Of a DNA stretch of 64,000 nt, positions 1 through 10,688 are shown piece after piece (position 1 is the first letter of the stretch; each line of letters opens with the position of its first letter). The notes below the pieces were generated by a model. The model was not told the DNA's origin. It ran no database searches and was given only the letters and a program-made list of their open reading frames with translations. The translations under genes and the position numbers were made by a program. This DNA comes from Sporothrix humicola (taxonomy: Eukaryota; Ascomycota; Sordariomycetes; Ophiostomatales; Ophiostomataceae): contig WNYE01000025.1 of the NCBI GenBank assembly GCA_021396245.1, forward strand, positions 1 to 64,000. The letters are read 5' to 3'.

Positions 1-74
<74 letters not shown>
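1..74. repeat. 74-base poly-C homopolymer at the left edge
   Basis: The first 74 bases are all C. No fungal telomere repeat (CCCTAA) is present. A pure run this long at an edge most resembles an assembly end artefact: poly-G dark-cycle read tails from two-colour sequencing appear as poly-C at a contig's left end. It could also be a true G-rich tract inside the Ser-rich gene read on the minus strand, where it would encode poly-Gly. Confidence 0.9.
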
Positions 75-75
<1 letters not shown>

Positions 76-460
76 AGGACGATGGAGATGAGGAAGGAAC
101 CGATGAGCTTGGTAACGAGACGCTGGAGGGTAAATGACTCGATGGAGGGCCTGAGGAAGGACTTAAAAGGCTCGATGGGCTGCTTGAGGGAAACGAAACC
201 GAAGGCGAGACGCTCGAGACGCTTGATGATGGAACAGGCAAAGAAGAAGCCGATGGAGAGCCCGAGACAGAGTTTGGAGGAATTAAAGATGATGATGATG
301 GTGGTGGTGATGGTGATACTTGATGTGAGGATGCTGAGCTGCTTGGCGATGACAGAGGAAGCGAAGAGGACGATGACTGTCGAGATGGTCGACACCGAGA
401 CGCGTCGACGACATTTGACCAGGCCAAGATGGCCAAGAGGGAAATGGTAGTAACTTTCAT
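1..460 (-). CDS. Secreted Ser/Pro-rich protein, 5' part only (runs off left edge)
   Basis: The minus strand has an ATG at 460-458 and stays open to the edge (153 codons, the last about 24 inside the poly-C run). The first residues, MKVTTISLLAILAWSNVVDA, form a clear signal peptide: one Lys, a hydrophobic core, and a small-residue cleavage site after Ala20. A short SRCRPSR stretch follows, then about 100 residues made almost only of Ser and Pro with some Val, Leu and Gly. This composition is typical of O-glycosylated cell-wall, adhesin or mucin-like fungal proteins. No stop is reached, so any catalytic domain or GPI signal lies outside the window. Serine codons are mixed (TCA, TCG, TCC, AGC), which argues against a simple microsatellite. 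Family unknown. The poly-Gly continuation should not be trusted because the poly-C may be artificial. Confidence 0.6.
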
Positions 461-1192
461 CGTGTTTGTCGAGAGTTATCTTTTCTGTTCGTTTTCATGT
501 CGATTTGATCTTGCCAAGACCAGATCTGACGATGTCGAGATGCGATGATATCAGCCAAGAAAAGAGCAGAAACCAGAAAGAAGCCCAAAAAGAAGAAAAG
601 AAGGAGAGGGCAGGCTTGGCACATTTATGGAACATTTCTACGATCAGATTTTCAGCTTCAGCCACATCGAACAGCACAAAAATGGGGAAAATGGGATAGT
701 AAATGGGAGCTCGCCTTGCTCTGATTTTCGGAAACGCTCAAACCTCAAACAAGTGGAAGGATGCAGACTAAAAATCAATAGAAAAATAAAAGAAAAAAGA
801 AACAGCTTCCAAATCAATGCCGGTACGGCAAGGCACAGGCACAAAATTATCAAAACGGAGGGTGGCTTGCATGACTTGCCCCGGTCCAGACCAGACGACT
901 GCATCTCAACTGTCTCCATTGCTCGAATTTCATTAGACAAGGAGGTTTGGTGGCGCTTTAAGCTTGAAATATTGGCATTCGGGAACGGCTTAGCGTTAAC
1001 TTATGAGTGGTGGTGGTTCTTAAACAAGAGAAATATATCGAAAATGAAATCAAAGTGTAATGATTGTACACCCGCCCACACTTGAGCTCAACAAAATAAG
1101 ATGGATGGTCTGGTTAATATTCAGCATGTGATGAGACTGGAAAATAAAATAATTGATCTAATGATGATCACGTAGTTCTTTTCTTTTTTTTT

Positions 1193-1238
<46 letters not shown>

Positions 1239-1245
1239 TTTAAAA

Positions 1246-1301
<56 letters not shown>

Positions 1302-2168
1302 AGCACAGATGAGTTTATGAAATATTACTTGAATCCAGCAGATCCAATAAAATAATGCAATGTATGATAAAAGCAACGAGTATGACTTAATACCAAGGCT
1401 GATGAGTACACCAGACATTTCACTTACCTTTCTTGTCTTATTCATCATCTTATCTTCATATCCTGAATTCGAGCTACGTTTTTCGCACAACTTGGGAATT
1501 GAATTAACCGACAGAAAACGAAGACATAAATTCATTAGAAATGTAAGGTCGGTTTTGAACGATTCGTAGATGCGATTGAATACAAGATGCCTCATACTCA
1601 TTCACATGCTTCTTTTGACGCCAGGTGCTGGCAGCTGGCTTCAACAAGAGGGAGCTCATGGCGGCTCACAGTGAGCTGGGCAAAAGTGTCTGCCTGCAAA
1701 AGTGCCCCTAAAAATAGCGATGCTGACACCCCTCCTTCCTTCTGCGAGCCCCCCTAATAAAAACACGTCGTCGCACCTTCCTTCTGCCCCTAATAATAGG
1801 ACCCACTTTTCCCCGCTGGTGGTTTTGGTTGGCTTGTTCTTGCTTGCTGCCACTTCTTACGTCGTTCCTTTTGACGAACCGACGACATTGTCCATCCATT
1901 GTCATCCGCGACAAATTTCCAGCCACATACGTACAAAGACACAACCCCGCCGACGACAGCAACAACGACAACAATAGCCATTTGAAGAACGAACGGCTCA
2001 CGCCAATGGTTTTGATCGGCAGGGCCACTGCTTGCACTGCATTGTGCATGGGCCGCCGCCGCCGATTGACAAGACAGCTGTCTTGAATTGAGCTCATCCA
2101 AACAACTTCCCACGATTCTCAAGTCAACTAGACACACAATCTCGTGATTACACACCACCACAGCCGAC
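461..2168. other. Divergent intergenic region, no gene seen
   Basis: This lies between the start of the Ser-rich secreted gene (minus strand) and recyclin-1 (plus strand). The short open frames have no domain-like content. The region holds the long T/A homopolymer block near 1.2 kb. The last 300 bases before the recyclin start are C-rich and probably form its promoter and leader. Confidence 0.6.
1182..1299. repeat. T-run / A-run inverted homopolymer block
   Basis: About 29 T (1195-1223) are followed directly by 15 A (1224-1238), then TTTAAAATAT, then about 51 A (1249-1299). The T and A arms can pair into a perfect hairpin. It is low-complexity sequence. The exact run lengths are likely unreliable in any short-read assembly. 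Open frames across it (poly-Phe or poly-Lys) are artefacts. Confidence 0.85.
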
Positions 2169-5100
2169 ATGTCTCGGGCGTACAACACCGGCCGGCCTGG
2201 CGCCGGGCCGGGCGCCAACAACAAGAGCATTCTCGGTGTGCTCAAGGCAGCCGAGATTATCGATTCCAAGACGACATTGCCGGCGGGTGAGTCCACGCTA
2301 CCCCATGACGGTAGTGGCCACCGCGGACGACAGTGGTGCTAACACCTTTCTCCCATTTTAGAAATCCTCGCCACGATTGTCGACTATCTCCCGATCCCAG
2401 ACCAAATATCCTTTGCCCGCACCTGCCGGCGAATGCGCGAAATGGTGTACGACGACACGCGATGGGTGTCCCGGCTGCAGAGCATGGGCGCATGGAACGA
2501 GGGCGAGGCACGGCGGCGGTTTGACGAGGCGATGCAGAAGCGGAGGCGCGACACGGCAGCATCGGCGACGTCGGCAGGGTCCTCCTCGACGGGTCCGCCC
2601 GGCATGGGAGGCAACGGGCTGGTGGGCGGCGGAAGCAGCGGCCTTGTCACAGGAGCACATGGCGTGTCGGCAGCCCCATCGGCATCACGATCTGTCAGCG
2701 GCACAACAACGCTGTTTGATGCCTCACTCGAAGAGGAGCGGCGACGGCAGTTGCGGCTACAACAGCAGCAAGAAGAACAGCGACAATTGGAGCTGCAGCA
2801 ACAACAAAAACTGGTGCAAGCACACGACGGGTTCGAGACATTGACGATTGGCGGCGACAACCCAAAGCCACAACCTACAGTCACAGAAAAGAGCCCACTC
2901 CAAGATACTGAGGCGCTGCTCAATATCTTCAAGACAGTCCAGAGTGTGCGGGGCCATGCACGTCAAGAGTTTGGCCGTATTTACGGAGCTCTGGGCCCCT
3001 TCTACTGGGACCTGCAACGGTCCCGGACACATGCCGACCCAGCCATTTTCAAGGTCTTTCGGGACCCGGAGCGGCAGGCACGCATGCTAGCCAACCTGCG
3101 CACTTTCGGCCAGAGCGACTGGGCCAAGGGCTGGCGGCAGCGCGAGGAGAAGCTGGTGTCGATGACGAGCCTCTTCGAGAGCGCAGTCCTCCGAGAATTC
3201 GAGCAGGGCTACGAGTTCTGGGACGTGGACGGGCGGATGCGCAAGTACGCGCACGTCCTCGACGTTCTGGGCGGCAGCACGGCGGGCGTGGACCTGTTTA
3301 TCCAAAAGCACCCGCTGTTTGACGACACCGAGCTGACATCAATGAACGCCATGGACTGCATTAACCTGGCACCCCGAGCAACTGCGTCGTCTGAAAGCGC
3401 AATCACACTCGACCCGTCTCGGGCCTTCTTTGAGCTGCTGACGCGCAAAGTCAATGAACAGAGCGGTGTCATTGGGCGCATTTTCCCTCGGCCTGGCCGG
3501 GTGTTCTGGGCGCTGGTGGACAAGCTACGCGAGGAGATGATTATGGAGTACATTACACCCTTACTTGACGAGACACACGAGCGGAACCTGCCGGCGTACC
3601 TGACAGCTGTATCTGGACTTTTCGAACAGGCCCTGCAGTTCCTCAAGGCTCTCGAGCCGCCCAAGTCCCCCGATTCCGATAAACCGAAGCAAAAGCCATC
3701 ACCAGCAGCCAACAAACACACCAAGAACAGCCCGAGCGACGAGTTTGAACGGCCCGGAAAGCTCAAACGGAGAAGCACAAAAACGCTACCGTCAGCGCCT
3801 GTGATCGAAGAGGAAGAAGACGAGGACGATGAGGACGCGTGGCGGCCCAAGGCGCGTCTGCGCAAAGTGCGTGAGCTTGCGTTTAGAACATTTGAGCCGC
3901 ATCTCGACCTATATCTGCAGGAAGAGCTGGACTACTTCACCAAGCACACTGAGGCCGAGGTGCAGGAGTGGGATAAGAAGCTGTCGGAGCAAGATGCCGA
4001 CGCCGAGTCGTTTTACATGGCCAACTTTAACCGACAAGAAGTCAAGAAGGATTTCCTGAGCTCGTTCAAAAAGGTGGTCATGATGCCTGTGACAGTCCTG
4101 CCCAGTCTTCCCGGACAGCTGAACCCATTTGGCAGCAGCAGTGCCGTCGCAAAACCGCCGGGTGCCACGGACTCCTCCCTTTCTTTACCACAGACACATG
4201 CGACAACAACAGCTTCTGGACGAGCAACACCAAACCCGCTGGGCCAGCTGCCCGAAAAGGCGCCTGATGACGAGCTGGCGGCCAAGGCGGCACTGATGAC
4301 GTCGCGGCTGGAGGGCATTAAGTCGCTGTTCAGTCTCGACGTGGCGCTCAATCTTGTGCACGCCGCCAAGACGAGCCTGGGCCGGGCGGCTGTGTTTGTC
4401 CAGTTAGGCGGACAGGCCGCCGGGGAGGCCCGCGAGCAGTGCGAGACCATTTTCGTGGTGCTGCTAAGGATCTTGGGCAACGGACACGTCAAGCAGGGAT
4501 TTGACCGCGCCGTCGAGCACCTGTCACAGTACAACCCGCGGACGGTTGTCGTGCGGCCGACATCGACAATAGGTTCTGGCGAAGGCAGCAGCAACGGCAA
4601 CGGGTTCGGCGGCTCAGAAAAGGACTTGGGCGCCAACAACTCCGGGCCAGGCGACGGCGGCGTTGCTCCGCTCATGACGTTTATTGAGCTTGTCAACGTC
4701 GGCGATTTGATCTCTCAGATGATTGACGTCTTTTATGAGCAGCAGCTGGCCGGCCCCAAGATTGCGGACCGCAACGACTTTTTGGACCCGGCAGGCCTGG
4801 CCAAGAAGCGGTTCGAGCAGATGATTGACGAGAGCGTGGCCGCCGGGCTCAACAAGGGCATTGATGTGCTAATGGACGAGGTCGAGTACATTTGCGCCAC
4901 GACCCAGAAACCGACCGACTACTACCCGGAAGCCGTCGAGGCCGTCGCCGAGAGCGGTCTCTTCTTCTTGAACGGTACACTCTCGAGTGTGACAGGAGGC
5001 GGCAGTGGAGACGGCCTGTCGACGCCCAAATCGGGCGGCGGTGCCACATCGCCTGGCATGCCTGCAGGCGGTTCTAATGGAAGCGGTGCACCTGCCGCCA

Positions 5101-5594
5101 GCGCTTTCGACCCATTCGCCGCCGCCGATATTGGCCCGACAAAGACTGCTCTCAGAGTGGTCGATCTGGTCCGCGGCCATACCAACATGCTCAAGGGCAG
5201 CACGGAAAAGACGATGCTCGATGTCTTCAACGGCGAAGTCGGCCTGCGGTTGTTTACGGCCGTCTGCAAGCACCTGAAGCGGCAGCGCATCAGCATGGCC
5301 GGCGCGGTGCACGTGATTGCGGATATGACGCTGTACTTTGATTATGTGCGGACGCTGCGCAACCCGGACCTGCTTGCCTACTTTAGAGCCCTGCGCGAGC
5401 TCAGCCAGCTGTACCTGATTGACGCGCGGCACCACGCCAAGGAGATGGCGGTGATCATTGCGGACGGCGACCGGTTCGGCGGCGTGTTCCGGGCCGAGGA
5501 AGTGTACGAGTTTGCCGAGCGGCGGGCGGACTGGTACCAGGTGAAGCGGAACGTCGAGCGGGCCATGTACGGTCTGGAGTGTTCTATAATGTAG
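2169..5594 (+). CDS. RCY1: Recyclin-1: F-box protein with Sec10-like exocyst domain and CAAX end
   Basis: Two exons, 2169-2286 and 2362-5594 (75-nt intron, GTGAGT donor, TTTTAG acceptor), give 1116 aa. The first exon (MSRAYNTGRPGAGPG...) runs in frame into the F-box at about residues 40-90 (LPAGEILATIVDYLPIPDQ, then CRRMREMVYDDTRW). A Gln-rich coil follows at about 163-191. The large remainder resembles the Sec10/exocyst helical domain of fungal Rcy1. An acidic block (EEEEDEDDED) sits near 520-533. The last four residues, CSIM, form a CAAX box, as in yeast Rcy1, so farnesylation and membrane attachment are expected. Rcy1 acts with Skp1 in recycling endocytosed membrane proteins such as v-SNAREs back to the plasma membrane. 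Low-complexity Gly/Ser linkers (around residues 700-730 and 920-960) expand the protein relative to yeast. Confidence 0.9.
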
Positions 5595-5873
5595 GGCGCA
5601 GTCTCACTCTCTTGCCTCCCCATCTTTATCTTTGATATATTTATATATCCTTCTCATAGCTATTCTTTTTTGGATTGTTTACAGCGCTGCAAAATCAATA
5701 CCAGATTTATGTTTTCAATGACATTGAATTGATGCTGTCCCTAAATAAGTAGCAATAAATGAGAATTGTATTTCAAAATGCCTTTAACGCCTGGCCGCTC
5801 TGAATGACCCTATGCCCTCTCATGTTTTGTTCCTTTTAAACGCCTTGAAACAGTTTCTGCATGTACGGCCGAC

Positions 5874-7184
5874 CTACTTCCGTCCAAAGTCAAGTCTTCG
5901 AGCCACCTTGGCACCGCGGTCTTGCTCGTCGCCCGTGTTGGCGCCGCTGTTACCGCCCACCGCGCCCGGCCGTCTCTTCAGATCGGCCGCCATTCGCGCC
6001 GCCTCGCGCTCTTCCTCCTTTTTCTTTTCTGCTGCCGCCACGTTGCGTCTCGGCAAGTCCTGGACGGGCGTTGGGCGCGGCTCGACGCGCCACCAGGCGT
6101 GGCCCAGCATGGCCCGGGCCGTAATACGTTTCCTCGGGTCGAGCACGAGCGTCTTCAAGAGCAGGTCGACACCCTCGGGGCCGACGGTGCCAAAGGGCCC
6201 CAGGAACGCCTCGCGCGTGGCTTGGGGGTAGACGCGGTCGGTTGGGACCGTGTACGAGTCGAGACGCGTGACACCGGGCCAGTTTTCTTCGGTGGGTGTG
6301 CCGAGAGCGCGGCAAATCAGGCTGATCTGCTCGACCTCGGTGTTGCCCGGCAAATACGGGTTGCGGATGACGAGTTCGGCAAAGACAAGGCCGACGGACC
6401 AGACATCCACAGCGCCCCCGTAGTGGCGAGCGCCAAAGAGCAGCTCGGGCGGACGGTACCAGCGGGTAATAACGTTGGCGGTCATGGCCCGGTAGGGGTC
6501 GGCGCAGGAGCGGGCGAGACCGAAATCGGCAAGCTTGAGGGCGCCATCGGCAGCCACCAGCAAATTGTTGGGCTTGATATCGCGGTGCAGCACAGCTCTG
6601 TCATGGCAGAACGTCACAGCCCTGCACAGCATGCCCATCCAGGCTTTGATGTCGGCAGCGCCATAGCGGACAGCGTCTGTGTCGCGGATCAGCATCTCGA
6701 GGTCGCCCCTGGGCAGATGCTCGAGCACAAGACACAGGTTCTGGTCCCTCGTGCTGTAGACGCTGTGCATGCGGATAATGTTGGCATGCCGCAGCTCCTG
6801 CAGAAACTTGATTTCGCGCACGGCGTCGGGCGCGATGCCGTCGCTGTATTCCTTCTGGACCTTGATCTTCTTGATGGCCACGAGCTGTGTCGGGTCCGCC
6901 TTGAGACGGCCCTCGTAGACGACGGCATAGGTACCCTCGCCGAGCTCTTTGCCGCGAATGTACTTGTTCTTCTCTTCCTCGTTGAGCCGCTCGGCGACGT
7001 CCATATTTATCGGATGGTGGTGTTGAGGAGGTGCTTTGCTTCCACTCGCTGCTGGTGCCGCCGGTGTGCCGCCATTTGAGTGTGTCGGGGGCCGCGAAGG
7101 CAGGGAGGAAGCTGGTCGAGACGAAGCGGCCGATGAAGCTTGGAGCGCGTCCGTCGGGACGGCCAGCATTGGCGATGCACTCAT
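5874..7184 (-). CDS. KIN28: TFIIH/CAK cyclin-dependent kinase, Kin28/Cdk7 family
   Basis: Intronless, 436 aa. A complete kinase domain spans about residues 75-365: Gly-loop GEGTYA (82-87), ATP-anchoring Lys in VAIKK (about 105), a PSTAIRE-like helix (APDAVREIKFL), catalytic HRDIKPNN (200-207), DFG (220-222), and a T-loop ending MTANVITRWYRPPELLFG, where Thr235 is the expected activating site. The ITRWYRPPELLFG segment and overall order match Cdk7/Kin28 rather than Cdk1 or Cdk9. The known role is phosphorylating Ser5 of the RNA polymerase II C-terminal repeat within TFIIH. The first 60 residues are Ser/Pro/His-rich. A second ATG at residue 61 (MDVAERLNEEEKNKY) is where most family members begin, so the extension may be untranslated or fungal-specific. 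The gene is convergent with recyclin-1, 279 bp apart. Confidence 0.92.
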   Translation of the reverse strand: MSASPMLAVPTDALQASSAASSRPASSLPSRPPTHSNGGTPAAPAASGSKAPPQHHHPINMDVAERLNEEEKNKYIRGKELGEGTYAVVYEGRLKADPTQLVAIKKIKVQKEYSDGIAPDAVREIKFLQELRHANIIRMHSVYSTRDQNLCLVLEHLPRGDLEMLIRDTDAVRYGAADIKAWMGMLCRAVTFCHDRAVLHRDIKPNNLLVAADGALKLADFGLARSCADPYRAMTANVITRWYRPPELLFGARHYGGAVDVWSVGLVFAELVIRNPYLPGNTEVEQISLICRALGTPTEENWPGVTRLDSYTVPTDRVYPQATREAFLGPFGTVGPEGVDLLLKTLVLDPRKRITARAMLGHAWWRVEPRPTPVQDLPRRNVAAAEKKKEEEREAARMAADLKRRPGAVGGNSGANTGDEQDRGAKVARRLDFGRK

Positions 7185-8618
7185 GCTGAAGTGCTGGAGA
7201 ACTGAAAGAACGACAACAAAAATAGAAAGACGAGATAAAAGTGGAAGAATAAAAACACGAGACCGTGGTGTGGCGGGGGCGGAACGCGAAAACGTCGAGT
7301 GACGTGACGTTGAAAGCCGGGAGAAGCCTCGATGTGAAGCTTCAATTCACAAATCACGGCAAAGGCTGAACTGAGTGCGTCGCCAGGGATGGTTTGGGTT
7401 GGTTCCAGACGGAGCTACCGCCAAGCTGTTCCAGGGGTTGTTTCTTTTGTCTCTTGGCTGTCTTCCCCTCCAGCCTTCTTGTCTTGCGGCCTCTTGGGAG
7501 CTTCTGGGCGTCTCATAGCAGGTGTTGCCTGTGTTTAGTGGCACCTGTCGCCTCCAGTGGCTGAGAGATGGTGTGGCCCAGTGTGGCTTGTGATTTTTGG
7601 TGGGGTTCTGTTTTTGGTGTCTTTGGGCGCTTTGGTGCGCTTTGTGCCTGTTCCTTTCGGGGTTTAGCGCTGTTCAGAGTCCGACAGTGCGACGGACCCA
7701 CATTTTTGACCCAAGTCAACCCACTCAACCACTGAGACTGAGTGATCTGCCGGCGTTTAGCAGGGCGAAAGAGACAAAGATGAGCCCATCGCGATCCTGA
7801 CGTCATGCCAACGCGTGGCTGCCTCTTGCAAAAGAAACAGGACGAACTGGCGAAGGAAAAGAGGAAAAAAAAGAAAAAAGGAGGCTACGATTTGAAATGC
7901 GAGCCCAAAAACCTTGGCACGGAAAGAGCGACTTGGGCTTCTAGATCTTAATAACCCCTGCGATCCGAAATAATAAACAGAGGAAGAGAAGGAAAGAGCT
8001 GAACGGAAGACGAGAAAAAAGAAAGAGAGGACTCGAGCCTTCCTCCTGCAGCTAAGTTTCTTGGTCGACAACAACAACTACTACCTCCATTGACGTCGTT
8101 ACGTCGTTCTTTCCGTCCTTTTGGTTCCTTCGCGGAGGGCCGACTAAGAAGCTTTTTCTCTTCATCCCTTAATTGGCTCCTCGTCGAAGCCTTTTCTTTC
8201 TTTTCTTTTCCTCTTTTCCTCTTTTCCTCTCAAGGTATCATCGGCATCATTTCCTTCTCGCCACCAACTGTCCGCAAGCAACTGCCGTTTGGTTCAGGGC
8301 CGCTCGAGCTGCTTTCTAGCAATTGGATCGATCCCAAGTGTCATTGTTACGCACGGCGAAATAAACAGAATAAACGACAAAATAGACGATCAGACGCAAA
8401 ACCAACAGTCGACAATACACAGCCAAGATTTTATCCACGACCAACGAACCTCGGATCACGGACACCAGGCCACAGACCGGCACGGCACACATCTGTCCCG
8501 CCATCCCTCCGCCATACATATACATCATCCCATCTTTTAGTCTTCGATCATACCCTATTAATAGCTTGGCCTTGCCTCCTACCTTTATTCGTTCCTGACA
8601 TTCGCATCAACCGCCACA
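7185..8618. other. Divergent promoter region between Kin28 and the Sfk1-like gene
   Basis: 1.4 kb with no supportable gene. On the plus strand the final 500 bases are pyrimidine-rich, including a tandem TTTTCCTC-type tract near 8205-8230, typical of a long fungal 5' leader for the downstream membrane-protein gene. A GGTATCATCGG sequence after this tract might be a leader-intron donor; this is unproven. Confidence 0.5.
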
Positions 8619-9828
8619 ATGAAGATTTTTCGGTTGTCATATTGGGTAGGTTCTCTCCTTGAAAGTTGATTGATACATCACTCATCGTCTAACACTTCAG
8701 TTCCTACCCGTCTTGTCCGGCTCCGTCTGGCTGGGCATGCTTCTCGGCATGCTCATCGGCTGGTGCGTCGACACACATCGCGAGCACTATGTCTCCATGG
8801 ACGCCGACCAGACCGTCGCCTACATCAGCGATATCGGCGCTTCCCCCAAGTTCAAGCCCATGTTTATTGCCCTCTGCGTCATCACGACCGTCACCCTCGA
8901 CCTCTCGTTCCTAGCTGACCGCTGGCTCCGCCATGCCGGTCGGCTGACACCCAACGGCAGCATCGGCCAAAAAGTCCTGGCCTGGCTCACCATCTTTTTC
9001 GCCCTGCTGGGCACGGCCGGCCTCATTCTTTTGTCGATTTTTGACGTGGCCCACCACAAGTCGCTGCACGACGGCTTCTTGTTGCTCTTTCTGGGCGGCT
9101 ATGTGCTGTCGGCCGTCTGCATCTGCTGGGAGTACCAGCGCCTCGGCATCCACAACCGCCACCTGCGCATCCTCAGCATCTCGTTCTGGGTCAAGCTCAC
9201 GTTTGTCCTGGTCGAAGTGGTTTTGGCCATCATCTTTGTTAGTCTCACTTTTACAAACCACACGACCGGCGGTGCCATTGTCGAATGGGTGATTGCCTTT
9301 ATCTTTGCGCTCTACATCTTTTCGTTCTGCATCGACCTGTACCCGGCCGTCCACACCCGCCACCTCCGGCGCGGCTTCCGCGAGAAGCACGGTTTCTTTG
9401 GCAAGAGCGGCCACGGCGCGACTGGCAGCGGCAGCGACAATACCAACCCCAATGACAGCGTCACGACGGGCGGCGGCACGGCCATGGCCCAAGACGGGGA
9501 CAACTATTACGGCAACAACGGGGCTGTTAACGGCAACGGGGCTGTAGGACTGAACGAGCTGGAAGCCGGCAACGGCAACTACCGCGGCTATGGTGCCGGC
9601 GCAGGTGCTGCACCCGTCACGGCACCAGGCTCGACGGGTTACTACGACAACACCTATGGCGAGAGTGCGGCGCGTGCAACTAGGTCACCACGCACAAACA
9701 CCAACCTCGGCGGCAGTGCCTTTGTTGAAAACGGCTTGGGCAATGGCAACACCGCCGCCTTGGGCAGCAACGGCCAGCCATTAAGCCAGCCAGAACAAGC
9801 ATACCAGCCAAGCCGGAGTTATCAATAG
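8619..9828 (+). CDS. Frag1/DRAM/Sfk1-family multispanning membrane protein
   Basis: Exon 1 (8619-8645) encodes only MKIFRLSYW. A 55-nt intron (GTAGGT...CACTTCAG) is followed by exon 2 (8701-9828), giving 384 aa. About six hydrophobic segments lie in the first 230 residues, beginning FLPVLSGSVWLGMLLGML. The family signature is the stretch ISDIGASPKFKPMFIALC followed by a helix and a conserved DRWLRH. The family includes yeast Sfk1, a plasma-membrane partner of the phosphatidylinositol 4-kinase Stt4 and a regulator of lipid asymmetry, and animal DRAM/TMEM150. The cytoplasmic tail from about residue 230 is low complexity, rich in Gly, Asn, Ala and Tyr (repeated NGNG and GYYDN-like pieces), and has no recognisable domain. 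The start is set by a good CACAATG context and by the intron restoring the first helix in frame. Confidence 0.82.
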
Positions 9829-10688
9829 CAGCCGGACGACGGACTTGGTGAGCCTGGAGGGACTGCGCAAAATCTAAACGAAGAAGAGAAGGCGTTTGAA
9901 AAAGCTTGGAGGGAGTGGCTGCAATGAGTTAGGATGGGATTGTATGGGAAACACGAGTAAATATACCTTTTGCATGGATTGGTTTGATGGTTTCATTTGT
10001 CTTTCGCGGTTTTCATTTTGCATTTCTTGATTTTTTGGTGCTTTGGTTCACGGGTGCGGTTAGGACGCAAATATTTATTACCCAGTTTTGTATATTTCAT
10101 CCAGTATAATTTATATGAACAGTGTATTTTTTGTTATATCTTTTAGTGCGTATACCGATACAGTTTGAAGAAAAAAATGAACCATGAACTATTACGTACA
10201 ATTACAGTACAAGTGAGAGTAAAGGCCAAATTCAACAAATAGCACAGGTGAAGTGTATTTGGGATATCCAAGAGAGATGGGATGAAAAGCCAGGTGAAGG
10301 GAAATAAAAGCGTAGTAAAAAGAAAGAGATAAAAATGACACAAAAAGGCACTGTACCACCAGTTCGTTGTAAAATGGGAATCTTGTGTGAACAAAAAAGG
10401 AATGAGACAAACCCCGGGGATATCCTGTTGCTTCCGGTCCAGAAACGCCAGTTTGAGGTTTTGAAATGATAATAAAATGAAACCCAGAAAAATAGATGAA
10501 GAGATCCGTGTATGAAGAGAAGAATGGAAAAACAGAGATGGTGTTGACAACAATAACAAAACAGGGAAATGCAGTAAAATGGAAATGGAAATAGAAACAA
10601 AATATGTCAACAATAAATACCGTTCTCAGACAAAGGAAAGTGGACTGAAATAATCAAACATATGAAACAAAGATGCCCCCTAGATCAC
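9829..10688. other. AT-rich convergent intergenic region
   Basis: 860 bp between the 3' ends of the Sfk1-like gene and EIS1. It is AT-rich with many short A and T runs, consistent with two facing 3' untranslated regions and polyadenylation signals. No gene is seen; the open frames on the minus strand here encode only Phe/Leu/Ser-rich artefacts. Confidence 0.6.

Noticed and set aside
1..74. Telomere at the left edge
   Set aside because: Pure C, not the CCCTAA repeat expected for filamentous ascomycetes.
1158..1601. 147-codon minus-strand frame with long poly-Phe and poly-Lys
   Set aside because: Translation of homopolymer T and A runs.
5922..7079. 385-codon open frame antisense to Kin28
   Set aside because: Mirror of third-position GC bias in the kinase gene; no recognisable motif.
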